Assembly: GCF_016864195.1 (NCBI RefSeq) | Contig: NZ_CP045202.1 | Span: 682,001 to 746,000, forward strand | Reading direction: 5' to 3' | Origin: Dechloromonas sp. TW-R-39-2 | Lineage (GTDB): Bacteria > Pseudomonadota > Gammaproteobacteria > Burkholderiales > Rhodocyclaceae | Length of the DNA: 64,000 bases | Shown here: positions 54,106 through 61,868 of the stretch, piece after piece | How the letters are laid out: every line of letters starts with the position of its first letter | Position numbering within the stretch: position 1 is the first letter of the stretch | Program-made: the position numbers and the translations under genes | Notes under the pieces: generated by a model | What the model was told of the DNA's origin: nothing | What the model saw: the letters and a program-made list of their open reading frames with translations, nothing else | Databases searched by the model: none

Positions 54106-55029
54106 ATGGATATTTTTCTTCAACAAATCATCAATGGCCTTGTCCAGGGCAGCATTTATGCACTGGTCGCACTGGGCTACACGATGGTGTACGGCATCAT
54201 GGGGCTGATCAATTTTGCCCATGGTGAAGTGGTCATGATCGGTACGCTGGTCACCATTACCGTCTCCAGTCTTTTACTCAAGGCCGGCATGCCGGTCATG
54301 CTCGCCGGGATGGGCGGCCTGATCTGTTCGATGCTGGTCTGCATGGCGCTGGGCTGGGGGCTCGAGCGCATCGCTTACCGTCCTTTGCGCAATGCGCCGC
54401 GGCTGACGCCGCTGATTACGGCCATCGGCATGTCCATCGTCCTGCAGAATCTGGCGATGATCATCTGGGGCCGCAACTACATGACTTTCCCACCCTTGCT
54501 GCCGAAAATCGATTTCGAATTCGCTGGGGCCAATTTCACGCTGGTTCAGATCGTGATTGTGCTGACCTCAGCGATCACCATGGGTGGCCTGCTGTTCCTC
54601 GTCTATCGCACCAAGCTCGGCATGGCAATGCGTGCCACGGCGCAGAATCCTGCGGTCGCCAGCCTGATGGGGGTGAATATCAACCGCGTCATCGCCTCGG
54701 CTTTCATCATCGGCTCGGCGCTGGGCGCGGTCGCCGGCGTGATGGTCGGTACCTATTACGAAATTGCCCATTACCAGATGGGCTTCATGCTCGGTCTGAA
54801 AGCCTTTACGGCCGCGGTGCTGGGCGGTATCGGCAACCTCGCCGGAGCGATGCTCGGCGGTGTGCTGCTTGGCCTGATCGAGGCGCTCGGCGCCGGCTAC
54901 ATCGGCGACCTGACCGGCGGTTTCCTCGGTAGCCACTACCAGGACATTTTTGCCTTTGTCGTGCTGATTGTCGTGCTGATGTTCAAGCCGTCCGGCTTGT
55001 TTGGTGAAAAGACGGGAGATCGCGCATGA
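54106..55029 (+). CDS. livH: Branched-chain amino acid ABC transporter permease LivH
   Basis: A 307 aa permease with about eight spans. It opens QQIINGLVQGSIYALVALGYTMVYGIMGLINFAHGEVVMIG, the LivH hallmark, and has the EAA-like loop KAFTAAVLGGIGNLAGAMLGGVLLGLIEALGAGY. Its last 4 bases overlap the next permease. It is much closer to E. coli LivH than the permease of the first cluster at 33348, supporting a true amino acid role. Confidence 0.95.
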   Translation: MDIFLQQIINGLVQGSIYALVALGYTMVYGIMGLINFAHGEVVMIGTLVTITVSSLLLKAGMPVMLAGMGGLICSMLVCMALGWGLERIAYRPLRNAPRLTPLITAIGMSIVLQNLAMIIWGRNYMTFPPLLPKIDFEFAGANFTLVQIVIVLTSAITMGGLLFLVYRTKLGMAMRATAQNPAVASLMGVNINRVIASAFIIGSALGAVAGVMVGTYYEIAHYQMGFMLGLKAFTAAVLGGIGNLAGAMLGGVLLGLIEALGAGYIGDLTGGFLGSHYQDIFAFVVLIVVLMFKPSGLFGEKTGDRA

Positions 55030-56084
55030 ACAAGTGGCTTAATCCGCGTTCGGCGCTGGGCATTGCCCTGATTTCGACCGCCCTGATCGCCCTGCCGTTC
55101 GTTGCCGCAATGGGCGGCCAGGCTTGGGTACGGATCATCAACTTCGCCATCCTTTACGTTTTCCTGGCGCTCGGCCTGAACATCGTCGTCGGCTTTGCCG
55201 GCCTGCTCGATCTCGGCTACATCGCGTTCTACGCGGTCGGTGCTTACGTCTATGCCTTGCTGGCCAGCCCGCATTTCGGCTTGCACCTGCCGTTCTGGGT
55301 GATCCTGCCGATCGGGGCGATGGTCGCTTGCGTCTTTGGCGTGCTGCTCGGTTCACCGACGCTCAAGTTGCGCGGCGATTACCTGGCGATCGTGACGCTC
55401 GGCTTTGGCGAAATCGTCCGCATTTTCATGAACAACCTGAATGCGCCGATCAACATCACCAACGGTGCACAAGGCATCACGCTGATCGATCCGGTCGCCA
55501 TCGGTGATTTCAAGTTTTCCGGGACCACGCAGATTCTGGGCTATTCGCTGAGTGGACCGCAGAAATACTACTTCCTGCTGCTCGCACTGGCGATCCTGAT
55601 CATCATCATCAACCTGCGCCTGCAGAACTCCCGTATCGGTCGCGCCTGGCAGGCGATCCGTGAAGACGAGATTGCCGCCAAGGCGGTTGGCATCAATACG
55701 CGCAACGTCAAGTTGCTGGCGTTTGCGATGGGTGCCAGCTTTGGCGGTGTGGCCGGCGGTATCTTCTCGGCCATGCAGGGCTTCGTGTCGCCGGAAAGCT
55801 TCTCGCTGATCGAGTCGATCATGATCCTGGCGATGGTTGTGCTCGGCGGCATGGGACATATTCCCGGCGTCATTCTCGGGGCTGTACTGCTCTCGATTTT
55901 GCCGGAAGCCCTGCGTTACGGCGTTGGGCCGCTGCAAATGGCTGTTTTCGGAAAGATGCTGATCGATCCCGAAAGCTTGCGCATGCTGGTGTTCGGCCTG
56001 GCGCTCGTGCTTGTCATGCGCTTCAAGCCGGCGGGCCTGTGGCCCTCGCCCGAGCGCAAACGTGAACTGACGGGAGAAGCATGA
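55026..56084 (+). CDS. livM: Branched-chain amino acid ABC transporter permease LivM
   Basis: A 352 aa permease, with LNIVVGFAGLLDLGYIAFYAVGAYVYALL, LRGDYLAIVTLGFGEIVRIFMNNLN and GASFGGVAGGIFSAMQGFVSPESFSLIESIMILAMVVLGGMGHIPGVILGA. ATG overlaps the livH end, and its own end overlaps the livG start, so translation is coupled along the operon. Confidence 0.95.
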   Translation: MNKWLNPRSALGIALISTALIALPFVAAMGGQAWVRIINFAILYVFLALGLNIVVGFAGLLDLGYIAFYAVGAYVYALLASPHFGLHLPFWVILPIGAMVACVFGVLLGSPTLKLRGDYLAIVTLGFGEIVRIFMNNLNAPINITNGAQGITLIDPVAIGDFKFSGTTQILGYSLSGPQKYYFLLLALAILIIIINLRLQNSRIGRAWQAIREDEIAAKAVGINTRNVKLLAFAMGASFGGVAGGIFSAMQGFVSPESFSLIESIMILAMVVLGGMGHIPGVILGAVLLSILPEALRYGVGPLQMAVFGKMLIDPESLRMLVFGLALVLVMRFKPAGLWPSPERKRELTGEA

Positions 56085-56845
56085 TGGCTGAGGTACTGCT
56101 TGCGGCCAATGCGGTGGCCAAGCACTTTGGCGGCGTCAAGGCGCTGCGCGACGTTTCGCTGACCATCCGCAAAGGTGAAGTCTATGGTTTGATCGGCCCG
56201 AATGGGGCCGGCAAGACCACGTTCTTTAACTGCATGACCGGGCTTTATGTGCCGGATGGCGGTGGTTTTGTCTTTGACGGTGTGCCGCTGGTTGCCGATG
56301 CGCCGCACCAGGCTGCCGAGCGCGGCATCGCCCGGACATTCCAGAACATTCGTCTGTTTTCCAACATGACGGCGCTGGAAAATGTGATGGTCGGTTGTCA
56401 TGTCCGGACAAAAGCCGGCGTGCTGGGCGCCGTCCTGCAGACCCGGGCCACCCGGGCGGAAGAAGCGGCGATTCGCCAGCGTGCGATTGATTTGCTGCAC
56501 TACGTTCGTATCGAAGAGCGGGCCGACGATCTGGCGCGCAATCTTTCCTACGGCGATCAGCGTCGCCTGGAAATTGCCCGGGCACTGGCAACCAATCCGA
56601 AACTGCTTTGTCTCGACGAACCGGCTGCCGGGATGAATGCCACCGAAACCGAAGGCTTGCGCGAGCTGATCGAGGGGATTCGGGCCGACGGCACGACCAT
56701 CCTGCTGATCGAGCATGATGTAAAGCTGGTGATGGGCTTGTGCGACCGCGTCGCCGTGCTCGATTACGGTGCGCTGGTCATCGAAGATGTACCGGCCATC
56801 GTCCAGAAAGATCAACGCGTTATTGAGGCATACCTAGGTGCTTGA
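56081..56845 (+). CDS. livG: Branched-chain amino acid ABC transporter ATP-binding protein LivG
   Basis: A 254 aa ATPase. Walker A GPNGAGKTT (about residues 40-48), ARTFQNIRLFSNMTALENVMVG, the signature LSYGDQRRLEIARAL, Walker B LLCLDEPAAGMN, and LLIEHDVKLVMGLCDRVAVLDYG. It begins ATGATG; GGGAG lies upstream, so the second ATG (56084) is equally possible. It overlaps livM at its start and livF at its end. Confidence 0.95.
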   Translation: MMAEVLLAANAVAKHFGGVKALRDVSLTIRKGEVYGLIGPNGAGKTTFFNCMTGLYVPDGGGFVFDGVPLVADAPHQAAERGIARTFQNIRLFSNMTALENVMVGCHVRTKAGVLGAVLQTRATRAEEAAIRQRAIDLLHYVRIEERADDLARNLSYGDQRRLEIARALATNPKLLCLDEPAAGMNATETEGLRELIEGIRADGTTILLIEHDVKLVMGLCDRVAVLDYGALVIEDVPAIVQKDQRVIEAYLGA

Positions 56846-57542
56846 AGTTACCGGACTCCGCGTCGCTTATGGCGGCATTCAGGCTGTACGCAGCATTACC
56901 TTCCACGTCAACGAAGGCGAAATGGTCGCCCTGATCGGTGCCAACGGCGCCGGCAAGACCAGCACCCTGAAAGCGATTTCACGGGTCATCGACGCGGCTG
57001 GGGGAGATGTGCATTTTTGCGGCGAGAAAATTACCCGTATTGCACCGCACGACATGATCTCCAAGGGCATTGCCCTGGTGCCGGAAGGGCGCGGCGTTTT
57101 TCCGCGCCTGACCGTGGCCGAGAATCTTGCCATGGGTGCCTTCCTGCGCAACGACAAGCCTGAAATTGCCACCGATCTGGCCAAGATCTACGCCTACTTC
57201 CCACGTCTCAAGGAGCGCGAGACGCAGTTGGCCGGGACCTTGTCCGGTGGCGAACAGCAGATGCTGGCGATTGGCCGGGCATTGATGAGCCGTCCCAAGT
57301 TGCTGTTGCTGGATGAGCCTTCGATGGGCCTGGCCCCGATCATGGTCCAGAAGATTTTCGAAGTGATTCGTGCCGTGGCGGCGGAAGGCATGACCATCTT
57401 GCTGATCGAGCAGAATGCCAAGCTGGCACTCGAAAGCAGCCAGCGTGCTTATGTCATGGAGAGCGGCGTGATTACGCTGAATGGCGAAGCGGCCAAGTTG
57501 CTGGATGATCCCAAGGTGCGGGCGGCCTATCTGGGTGAGTGA
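56838..57542 (+). CDS. livF: Branched-chain amino acid ABC transporter ATP-binding protein LivF
   Basis: A 234 aa ATPase of normal LivF length. Walker A GANGAGKTS (about residues 35-43), VPEGRGVFPRLTVAENLAMGAF, the signature LSGGEQQMLAIGRALM, Walker B LLLLDEPSMGLAPI and LLIEQNAKLALE. The start is GTG 56838, overlapping livG by 8 bases. It ends the operon; no intrinsic terminator is clear in the 90 bases that follow. Confidence 0.95.
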   Translation: MLEVTGLRVAYGGIQAVRSITFHVNEGEMVALIGANGAGKTSTLKAISRVIDAAGGDVHFCGEKITRIAPHDMISKGIALVPEGRGVFPRLTVAENLAMGAFLRNDKPEIATDLAKIYAYFPRLKERETQLAGTLSGGEQQMLAIGRALMSRPKLLLLDEPSMGLAPIMVQKIFEVIRAVAAEGMTILLIEQNAKLALESSQRAYVMESGVITLNGEAAKLLDDPKVRAAYLGE

Positions 57543-57632
57543 ATACTTGCCCGCTTTTTCAACTGCATCAAACTCTTTGTGCCGGCAGGCAGCGAGAATG
57601 CAGTCCTTATCGTCTAGCGAATGTGTCCGGCC

Positions 57633-58265
57633 ATGAAAAAAACGATCTCCCTCCTTGCGCTGCTTGCCGGTTTTTCGGTTGCAGGTGCTAACGCTCAGGA
57701 AGCCAAGCCGGTCGATACCACGCCGAAGCTGACCTTTGGCCAGATGATGAAACAAGGCGACAAGCTTGTTTTCGCTCCTTGTCGCGACCGCAGTTATGCG
57801 ATGGTCGAGGATGTCTCGCCGGATCGTGGCGTCGGCAAGGCGCTGTCCATGGTCGGCCTGGATAGTGGCAAAAAGCTTTATGTCGAGCTGGTCGGCTATA
57901 TCGAGAATGGCATGCTCAAGGCTTCGGCCCTGAACATGGCGCATACCGAAGGACGCTGTCAGCTACCTGGTGGCAGCGAGGAAAGCTGGCGTGCCGCAGG
58001 CAAGGAGCCGGGCTGGCTGCTGGCGGTCGGCAACGAGCATGTCGTGCTCAAGCGCCAAGGCAAGCCGGATGTGATTTTACCGGCAGCACCGGTCAAGGCC
58101 GAAGGGGGCGTGGCCAGCTACGAAGTCAGCAAGGATAACCAGAAGCTCAGTCTGCGCTTCGAGCAGGGCTTGTGCCGTGACGCAGTGGCCGATTCGGTTT
58201 TCGGTTGGCGCGCCACGGTGACCAGCAACGGTCAGGTGCTGAAAGGGTGTGCCTGGCAGCGTTGA
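57633..58265 (+). CDS. Exported protein with COG3650-like C-terminal domain
   Basis: A 210 aa protein with a signal peptide (MKKTISLLALLAGFSVAGANA). The C-terminal half carries SWRAAGKEPGWLLAV (about 115-129) and a final CRDAVADSVFGWRATVTSNGQVLKGCAW, a pattern I associate with uncharacterised COG3650-like envelope proteins (W-R-A-x-G-x-E-P-G-W and a C-terminal paired-Cys segment). Four Cys in the mature part could form two disulfides. Function is unknown. ATG 57633 is used for the signal peptide; an in-frame ATG at 57621 adds four residues. It follows the liv operon but may have its own promoter. Confidence 0.72.
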   Translation: MKKTISLLALLAGFSVAGANAQEAKPVDTTPKLTFGQMMKQGDKLVFAPCRDRSYAMVEDVSPDRGVGKALSMVGLDSGKKLYVELVGYIENGMLKASALNMAHTEGRCQLPGGSEESWRAAGKEPGWLLAVGNEHVVLKRQGKPDVILPAAPVKAEGGVASYEVSKDNQKLSLRFEQGLCRDAVADSVFGWRATVTSNGQVLKGCAWQR

Positions 58266-59279
58266 TTACTGGGCTGCAAATGTGAAAGCGTCGGCAAAAA
58301 ATGCTTCTTCGGGCAGGCCGGCGCTGATGAAGTCACGTTTCGCGGCCTCGATCATGCCGGGCGAACCGCAAGCGTAAACTTCGAAATCGGCCAGATTCGG
58401 GAAGTCGACCGTGACAGCCTGATGAACCAGCCCCGTTCGGCCGAGCCATTCGTCACCTGCTGCCGCTTCGGAAAGCACGGGTGTGTAATGAATATGCTGG
58501 TGCTCGGCCGCCCATTGCGCCGGCAAGGCATGTTGATACAGGTCGACGCGTGCCTTGGCTCCCCAATAGATGTATATCGGTCGCTGGTTGTTCGTCGCCA
58601 GCGCGTGCTCGACGATGGCCTTGATCGGCGCAAAGCCGGTTCCGCCGGCCAGCAGGATCATCGGTTTGCTCGATTCTTCACGCAGATAGAAGCTGCCGTG
58701 CGGGCCATTGAAGCGCAGGATGTCGCGCACTTTCATGCTTGAGAACACCTGGTCGGTAAACACGCCGCCCGGGACATGCCTGATATGCAACTGCAGCAGG
58801 GCATCATCGTGTGGTGCATTGGCCAGCGAGAAACTACGTTTCTTGCCATCCTTGAGCAGGATGTCGATGTATTGACCAGCCAGGAATTGCAGGCGTTCGT
58901 TGGCCGGCAGGCGCAACTGGAGTTCGATGACGTCGGGCGCCAGGCGTTCGAGTTTCTCGATCCGGGAAGGCAGCGTCTTGACCGGAATGTCGGTGATGGC
59001 GCCGAGCTGCTTGCATTCGATGCTCAGATCGGAGAGCGCCGTTGCGCAGCAATAAAGCGTGAGTCCGCCAGCCTTCTCTTCGTCTTTCAAAGCGTGGGGC
59101 AGGGCTTTGCCGTGGTCGACCTCGCCGCACAGCACTTTTCCCTTGCAGGCGCCACAGGCGCCATCCTTGCAGCCATAGGGCAGCGTCAGGCCCTGGCGCA
59201 GTGCGGCATCGAGAATGGTTTCGCCGGTTTCAGCCGCAAATTGGCGGCCGCTCGGCTGGACTGTAATCTGGTGGCTCAT
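58266..59279 (-). CDS. 2Fe-2S ferredoxin-NAD(P)H reductase (CDP-6-deoxy-glucoseen reductase-like)
   Basis: A 337 aa electron-transfer flavoprotein. The N-terminal plant-type 2Fe-2S domain has YGCKDGACGACKGKVLCGEV (four Cys, about residues 34-47 and onward), then a FAD domain (about 100-200; RSFSLANAPHDD for RxxS flavin binding) and an NAD domain (about 200-337; ILLAGGTGFAPIKAIVEHAL and ACGSPGMIEAAKRDF). The layout equals AscD/phenol hydroxylase P5-type reductases; the partner is not evident. ATG 59279 begins MSHQITVQPSGRQF; a longer frame upstream is an artefact running into the next gene. Divergent neighbour is 33 bases away. Confidence 0.88.
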   Translation of the reverse strand: MSHQITVQPSGRQFAAETGETILDAALRQGLTLPYGCKDGACGACKGKVLCGEVDHGKALPHALKDEEKAGGLTLYCCATALSDLSIECKQLGAITDIPVKTLPSRIEKLERLAPDVIELQLRLPANERLQFLAGQYIDILLKDGKKRSFSLANAPHDDALLQLHIRHVPGGVFTDQVFSSMKVRDILRFNGPHGSFYLREESSKPMILLAGGTGFAPIKAIVEHALATNNQRPIYIYWGAKARVDLYQHALPAQWAAEHQHIHYTPVLSEAAAGDEWLGRTGLVHQAVTVDFPNLADFEVYACGSPGMIEAAKRDFISAGLPEEAFFADAFTFAAQ

Positions 59280-59300
59280 GAGTTCCCCTTCATCGTCGGC

Positions 59301-59312
59301 TACAATGCCGCC
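59301..59312 (+). promoter_or_regulatory. -10-like box directly before the epimerase gene
   Basis: TACAAT (59301-59306) ends 6 bases before the GTG start with no ribosome-binding sequence between, the same geometry as at 40717. It lies in the 33-base divergent gap, so the two genes must have overlapping control regions. Confidence 0.4.
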
Positions 59313-60197
59313 GTGCAAAATATACTGATCGTCGGCAGCGGGGACGTCGCCCGCCGCATCCTCTCCCGTCTTGCCCGCCGCTACCGCGTCTACGCCTTGC
59401 TGCGCGATGCCAGTCGTGCCGGGCAATGGCGCGAGGCCGGGGCGATTCCATTGCTCGCCGATCTCGATGATCGGGCTAGTCTGGATCGCCTGGCCGGTCT
59501 GGCCGATGTCGTCCTGCACCTTGCGCCGCCGCCCGGCGAAGGGCAGTTCGACACCCGAACCCGCCATTTGCTGGCTGCTTTGGGCAAGGGCAAAAGTCTA
59601 CCACGGCGCCTGATTTACGTTAGTACGACAGGCGTTTATGGCGATTGTCAGGGGCGGCAAATCGATGAGACTCGCCATCTTGCCGCGGAAAGCCCGCGTG
59701 CCGCGCGTCGGGTCGATGCCGAGCAGTCTCTGCGCGCCTGGGGCAAACAGACCGGCGTTGCCATCTCGATTCTGCGAGCGCCTGGCATTTATGCGGCGGA
59801 TCGACTGCCGGTCGAACGTTTGCAACGCGGCATGCCGGCCCTGAATGAAGCTGACGATGTGTTTACCAACCACATTCATGCCGATGATCTGGCGGCCGCC
59901 TGCGTTGCTGCGATGACGCATGGTGCAGCCAACCGCGCCTACAATGTGGTCGATGATTCCGATCTGCGCATGGCCGATTATTTCGACCGCGTAGCCGATG
60001 CCTTTGCCTTGCCGCGTCCGCCCCGGATTTCACGGGCCGAGGCCGAGCAACGCCTGTCACCGATGCAGATGTCCTTCATGCGCGAGTCGCGGCGCATCGG
60101 CAATCGTCGTCTGAAACAAGAACTCAAGCTGCGCCTGGCCTATCCTTCGGTGGATGACGGTATTCGCGCCGCACTGAAAGGAAGTTACGCATGCTAG
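59313..60197 (+). CDS. NAD(P)-binding sugar-epimerase-like protein (YeeZ-like SDR)
   Basis: A 294 aa extended-SDR-like protein. The Rossmann start is ILIVGSGDVARRILSRLARRY, with LADLDDRASLDRLAGLADVVLHLAPPPGEG, and then YVSTTGVYGDCQGRQIDE in the place of the Ser/Tyr active-site region; the usual YxxxK is not evident, so catalysis is doubtful. VFTNHIHADDLAAACVAAM and AYNVVDD follow. The GTG start 59313 is forced by the divergent reductase gene. It overlaps hemJ by 7 bases. Its substrate is unknown; E. coli YeeZ-like proteins have a similar form. Confidence 0.8.
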   Translation: MQNILIVGSGDVARRILSRLARRYRVYALLRDASRAGQWREAGAIPLLADLDDRASLDRLAGLADVVLHLAPPPGEGQFDTRTRHLLAALGKGKSLPRRLIYVSTTGVYGDCQGRQIDETRHLAAESPRAARRVDAEQSLRAWGKQTGVAISILRAPGIYAADRLPVERLQRGMPALNEADDVFTNHIHADDLAAACVAAMTHGAANRAYNVVDDSDLRMADYFDRVADAFALPRPPRISRAEAEQRLSPMQMSFMRESRRIGNRRLKQELKLRLAYPSVDDGIRAALKGSYAC

Positions 60198-60607
60198 TCA
60201 TCAAGGCCCTGCATATCTCGCTGGTTGTCGCCTGGTTTGCCGGGCTGTTCTATTTGCCGCGCATTTTCGTCAATCTGGCCATGGTGCCGGCTGACAGCGT
60301 GGCCGAGCGCGAGCGCCTGCTGTTGATGGCGCACAAGCTATTCCGTTTCATGACCCCGCTCGGCATACTCGCCGTCCTGCTTGGCCTCTGGCTGTGGTTG
60401 GGTTATGGTTTCAGCGGCGGCTGGCTGCATGCCAAGACGACGCTGGTTGCGCTGCTGGTTGCCTATCACTGGCACTGTGGCCGGGTGCTCAAAGCCTTTC
60501 AGACGGGCGGTAATCTGCGCAGCCACGTCTGGTTCCGTTTTTATAATGAAATGCCGGTGCTGGTTCTGTTTGCCGTGGTCTTTCTCGTTGTCCTGAAGCC
60601 CTTCTGA
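60191..60607 (+). CDS. hemJ: HemJ/CopD-like membrane protein (putative protoporphyrinogen oxidase)
   Basis: A 138 aa protein with four membrane spans. The opening VIKALHISLVVAWFAGLFYLPRIFVNLAM with His and Arg, and the later AKTTLVALLVAYHWHCGRVLKAF, match HemJ proteins, the third form of protoporphyrinogen IX oxidase in the haem pathway. CopD-type copper proteins are related in fold, but the conserved motif set favours HemJ. It overlaps the upstream gene by 7 bases and the downstream gene by 1 base (TGATGA), so the three are one operon. Confidence 0.82.
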   Translation: MLVIKALHISLVVAWFAGLFYLPRIFVNLAMVPADSVAERERLLLMAHKLFRFMTPLGILAVLLGLWLWLGYGFSGGWLHAKTTLVALLVAYHWHCGRVLKAFQTGGNLRSHVWFRFYNEMPVLVLFAVVFLVVLKPF

Positions 60608-61749
60608 TGAATAAATATTTTGCTATTTGCCCACGCGGCCTCGAACCCCTGCTGGCTGACGAACTGAATGCCATCGGTGCCGATGAGGTCAAACCGATTT
60701 CTGGCGGGGTCTTCTTTTCCGGCGACTGGAGTACCTGCTACCGCGCCAACCTGGAGTCGCGCATCGCGACGCGCATCCTCTGGCATATCGTCAAGGGGCC
60801 TTACCAGAAGGAAGAGGATATTTATCGACTGGCCGTGCGTCAGCTCTGGCCGAATCACTTTTCTGTTTCGCGCACCATGCGGGTCGTGACAACGGCGATC
60901 AAGTGTCCGCTCAAGTCGCTCGATTTCGTCACGCTGCGCGTCAAGGATGCCGTCTGCGACCGTTTCCGCGAGGATCTCGGCGAGCGCCCGAATATCGAAA
61001 CGCGCAATCCCGATGTCAGCGTGCATGTTTTCCTGACTGAGAACGAATGCACGCTGTATCTCGACACTTCCGGTCAGCCGTTGTGGCAGCGCGGTTTTCG
61101 CAAGGCCAGCGTGGATGCGCCGCTCAAGGAAAATCTGGCCGCCGGCATTCTCAAGCTTTCCGGCTGGCAGCCAGGCATGTCGCTGGTCGACCCGATGTGC
61201 GGCAGCGGAACCTTCCTCCTTGAGGCCATCCAGGTGGCGCTTGATCGTGCTCCGGGTCTCGATCGCGGCTTTGCCTTTGAGCTGCTGGCCAAGTTCGAAG
61301 CGATGAACTGGGCGCAGATCCGGCAGGCCGCCGAAGCGCGTTGCAAGGACCCGGAGCCGCTTGAAATCCGTGGTTACGACATTGATGACAAGGCCGTGCG
61401 GGCAACCCGCAAAAATCTGCAGGAAGCCGGTTTTGGCGGCATTGTCACGGTCGACCGCGCCGATATGCTGGAAACCGAGCCGCTGACCGAACATGGCATT
61501 CTGGTGACCAATCCGCCGTATGGCGAGCGGATTGGCGAACAGGACGAACTGGCCGAGTTCTATCCGCAACTGGGTTCTGCCCTCAAGAAAAACTGGGCGG
61601 GCTGGAATTGTTTCTTCTTCACCGCCGATCTGCGCCTGCCCAAGCTGGTCGGTTTGCGCCCAAGTCGCAAAACACCGCTATTCAACGGCCCGCTGGAGTG
61701 CCGCCTGTTCGAGATTCGGATGGTGGCCGGGAGCAATCGCAAGCCGTAA
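60607..61749 (+). CDS. THUMP-domain class I RNA methyltransferase (RlmL N-terminal half-like)
   Basis: A 380 aa RNA methyltransferase. The N-terminal ferredoxin-like and THUMP region (about 1-160; AICPRGLEPLLADELNAIGADEV, DRFREDLGERPNIETRNPDVSVHVFL) is followed by the methyltransferase (about 165-380) with motif I DPMCGSGTFLLEAI and the catalytic NPPYGERIG (about residue 300). It corresponds to the first half of E. coli RlmL/YcbY, which makes m2G2445 in 23S rRNA, without the RlmK half. ATG overlaps the hemJ stop. An alternative target, such as another guanine in rRNA, cannot be ruled out. Confidence 0.88.
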   Translation: MNKYFAICPRGLEPLLADELNAIGADEVKPISGGVFFSGDWSTCYRANLESRIATRILWHIVKGPYQKEEDIYRLAVRQLWPNHFSVSRTMRVVTTAIKCPLKSLDFVTLRVKDAVCDRFREDLGERPNIETRNPDVSVHVFLTENECTLYLDTSGQPLWQRGFRKASVDAPLKENLAAGILKLSGWQPGMSLVDPMCGSGTFLLEAIQVALDRAPGLDRGFAFELLAKFEAMNWAQIRQAAEARCKDPEPLEIRGYDIDDKAVRATRKNLQEAGFGGIVTVDRADMLETEPLTEHGILVTNPPYGERIGEQDELAEFYPQLGSALKKNWAGWNCFFFTADLRLPKLVGLRPSRKTPLFNGPLECRLFEIRMVAGSNRKP

Positions 61750-61794
61750 ATCCCCGATTTTGCTGCAATGCAATAAGCATGGTCTTTTGATCTC

Positions 61795-61815
61795 GGTCAG
61801 CCTTTTGGTCTGACC
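61795..61815 (+). other. Hairpin in the 118-base spacer before the CoA-hydrolase gene
   Basis: GGTCAG (61795-61800) pairs with CTGACC (61810-61815) around a 9-base T-rich loop. The following A/T-rich stretch (GATTTTTTATAAAC, 61831 onward) contains TATAAA (61838-61843), a possible -10 box for the next gene, though no matching -35 is seen. No other feature is seen in this spacer. Confidence 0.4.
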
Positions 61816-61868
61816 AATATGAGAGCATCCGATTTTTTATAAACAATAAATTGTCAGAGGAGAAAGCA

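Noticed and set aside
58776..59312. An N-terminal extension of the epimerase gene that would overlap the reductase gene
   Set aside because: The extension is the antisense of the ferredoxin reductase and the Rossmann motif starts just after GTG 59313.
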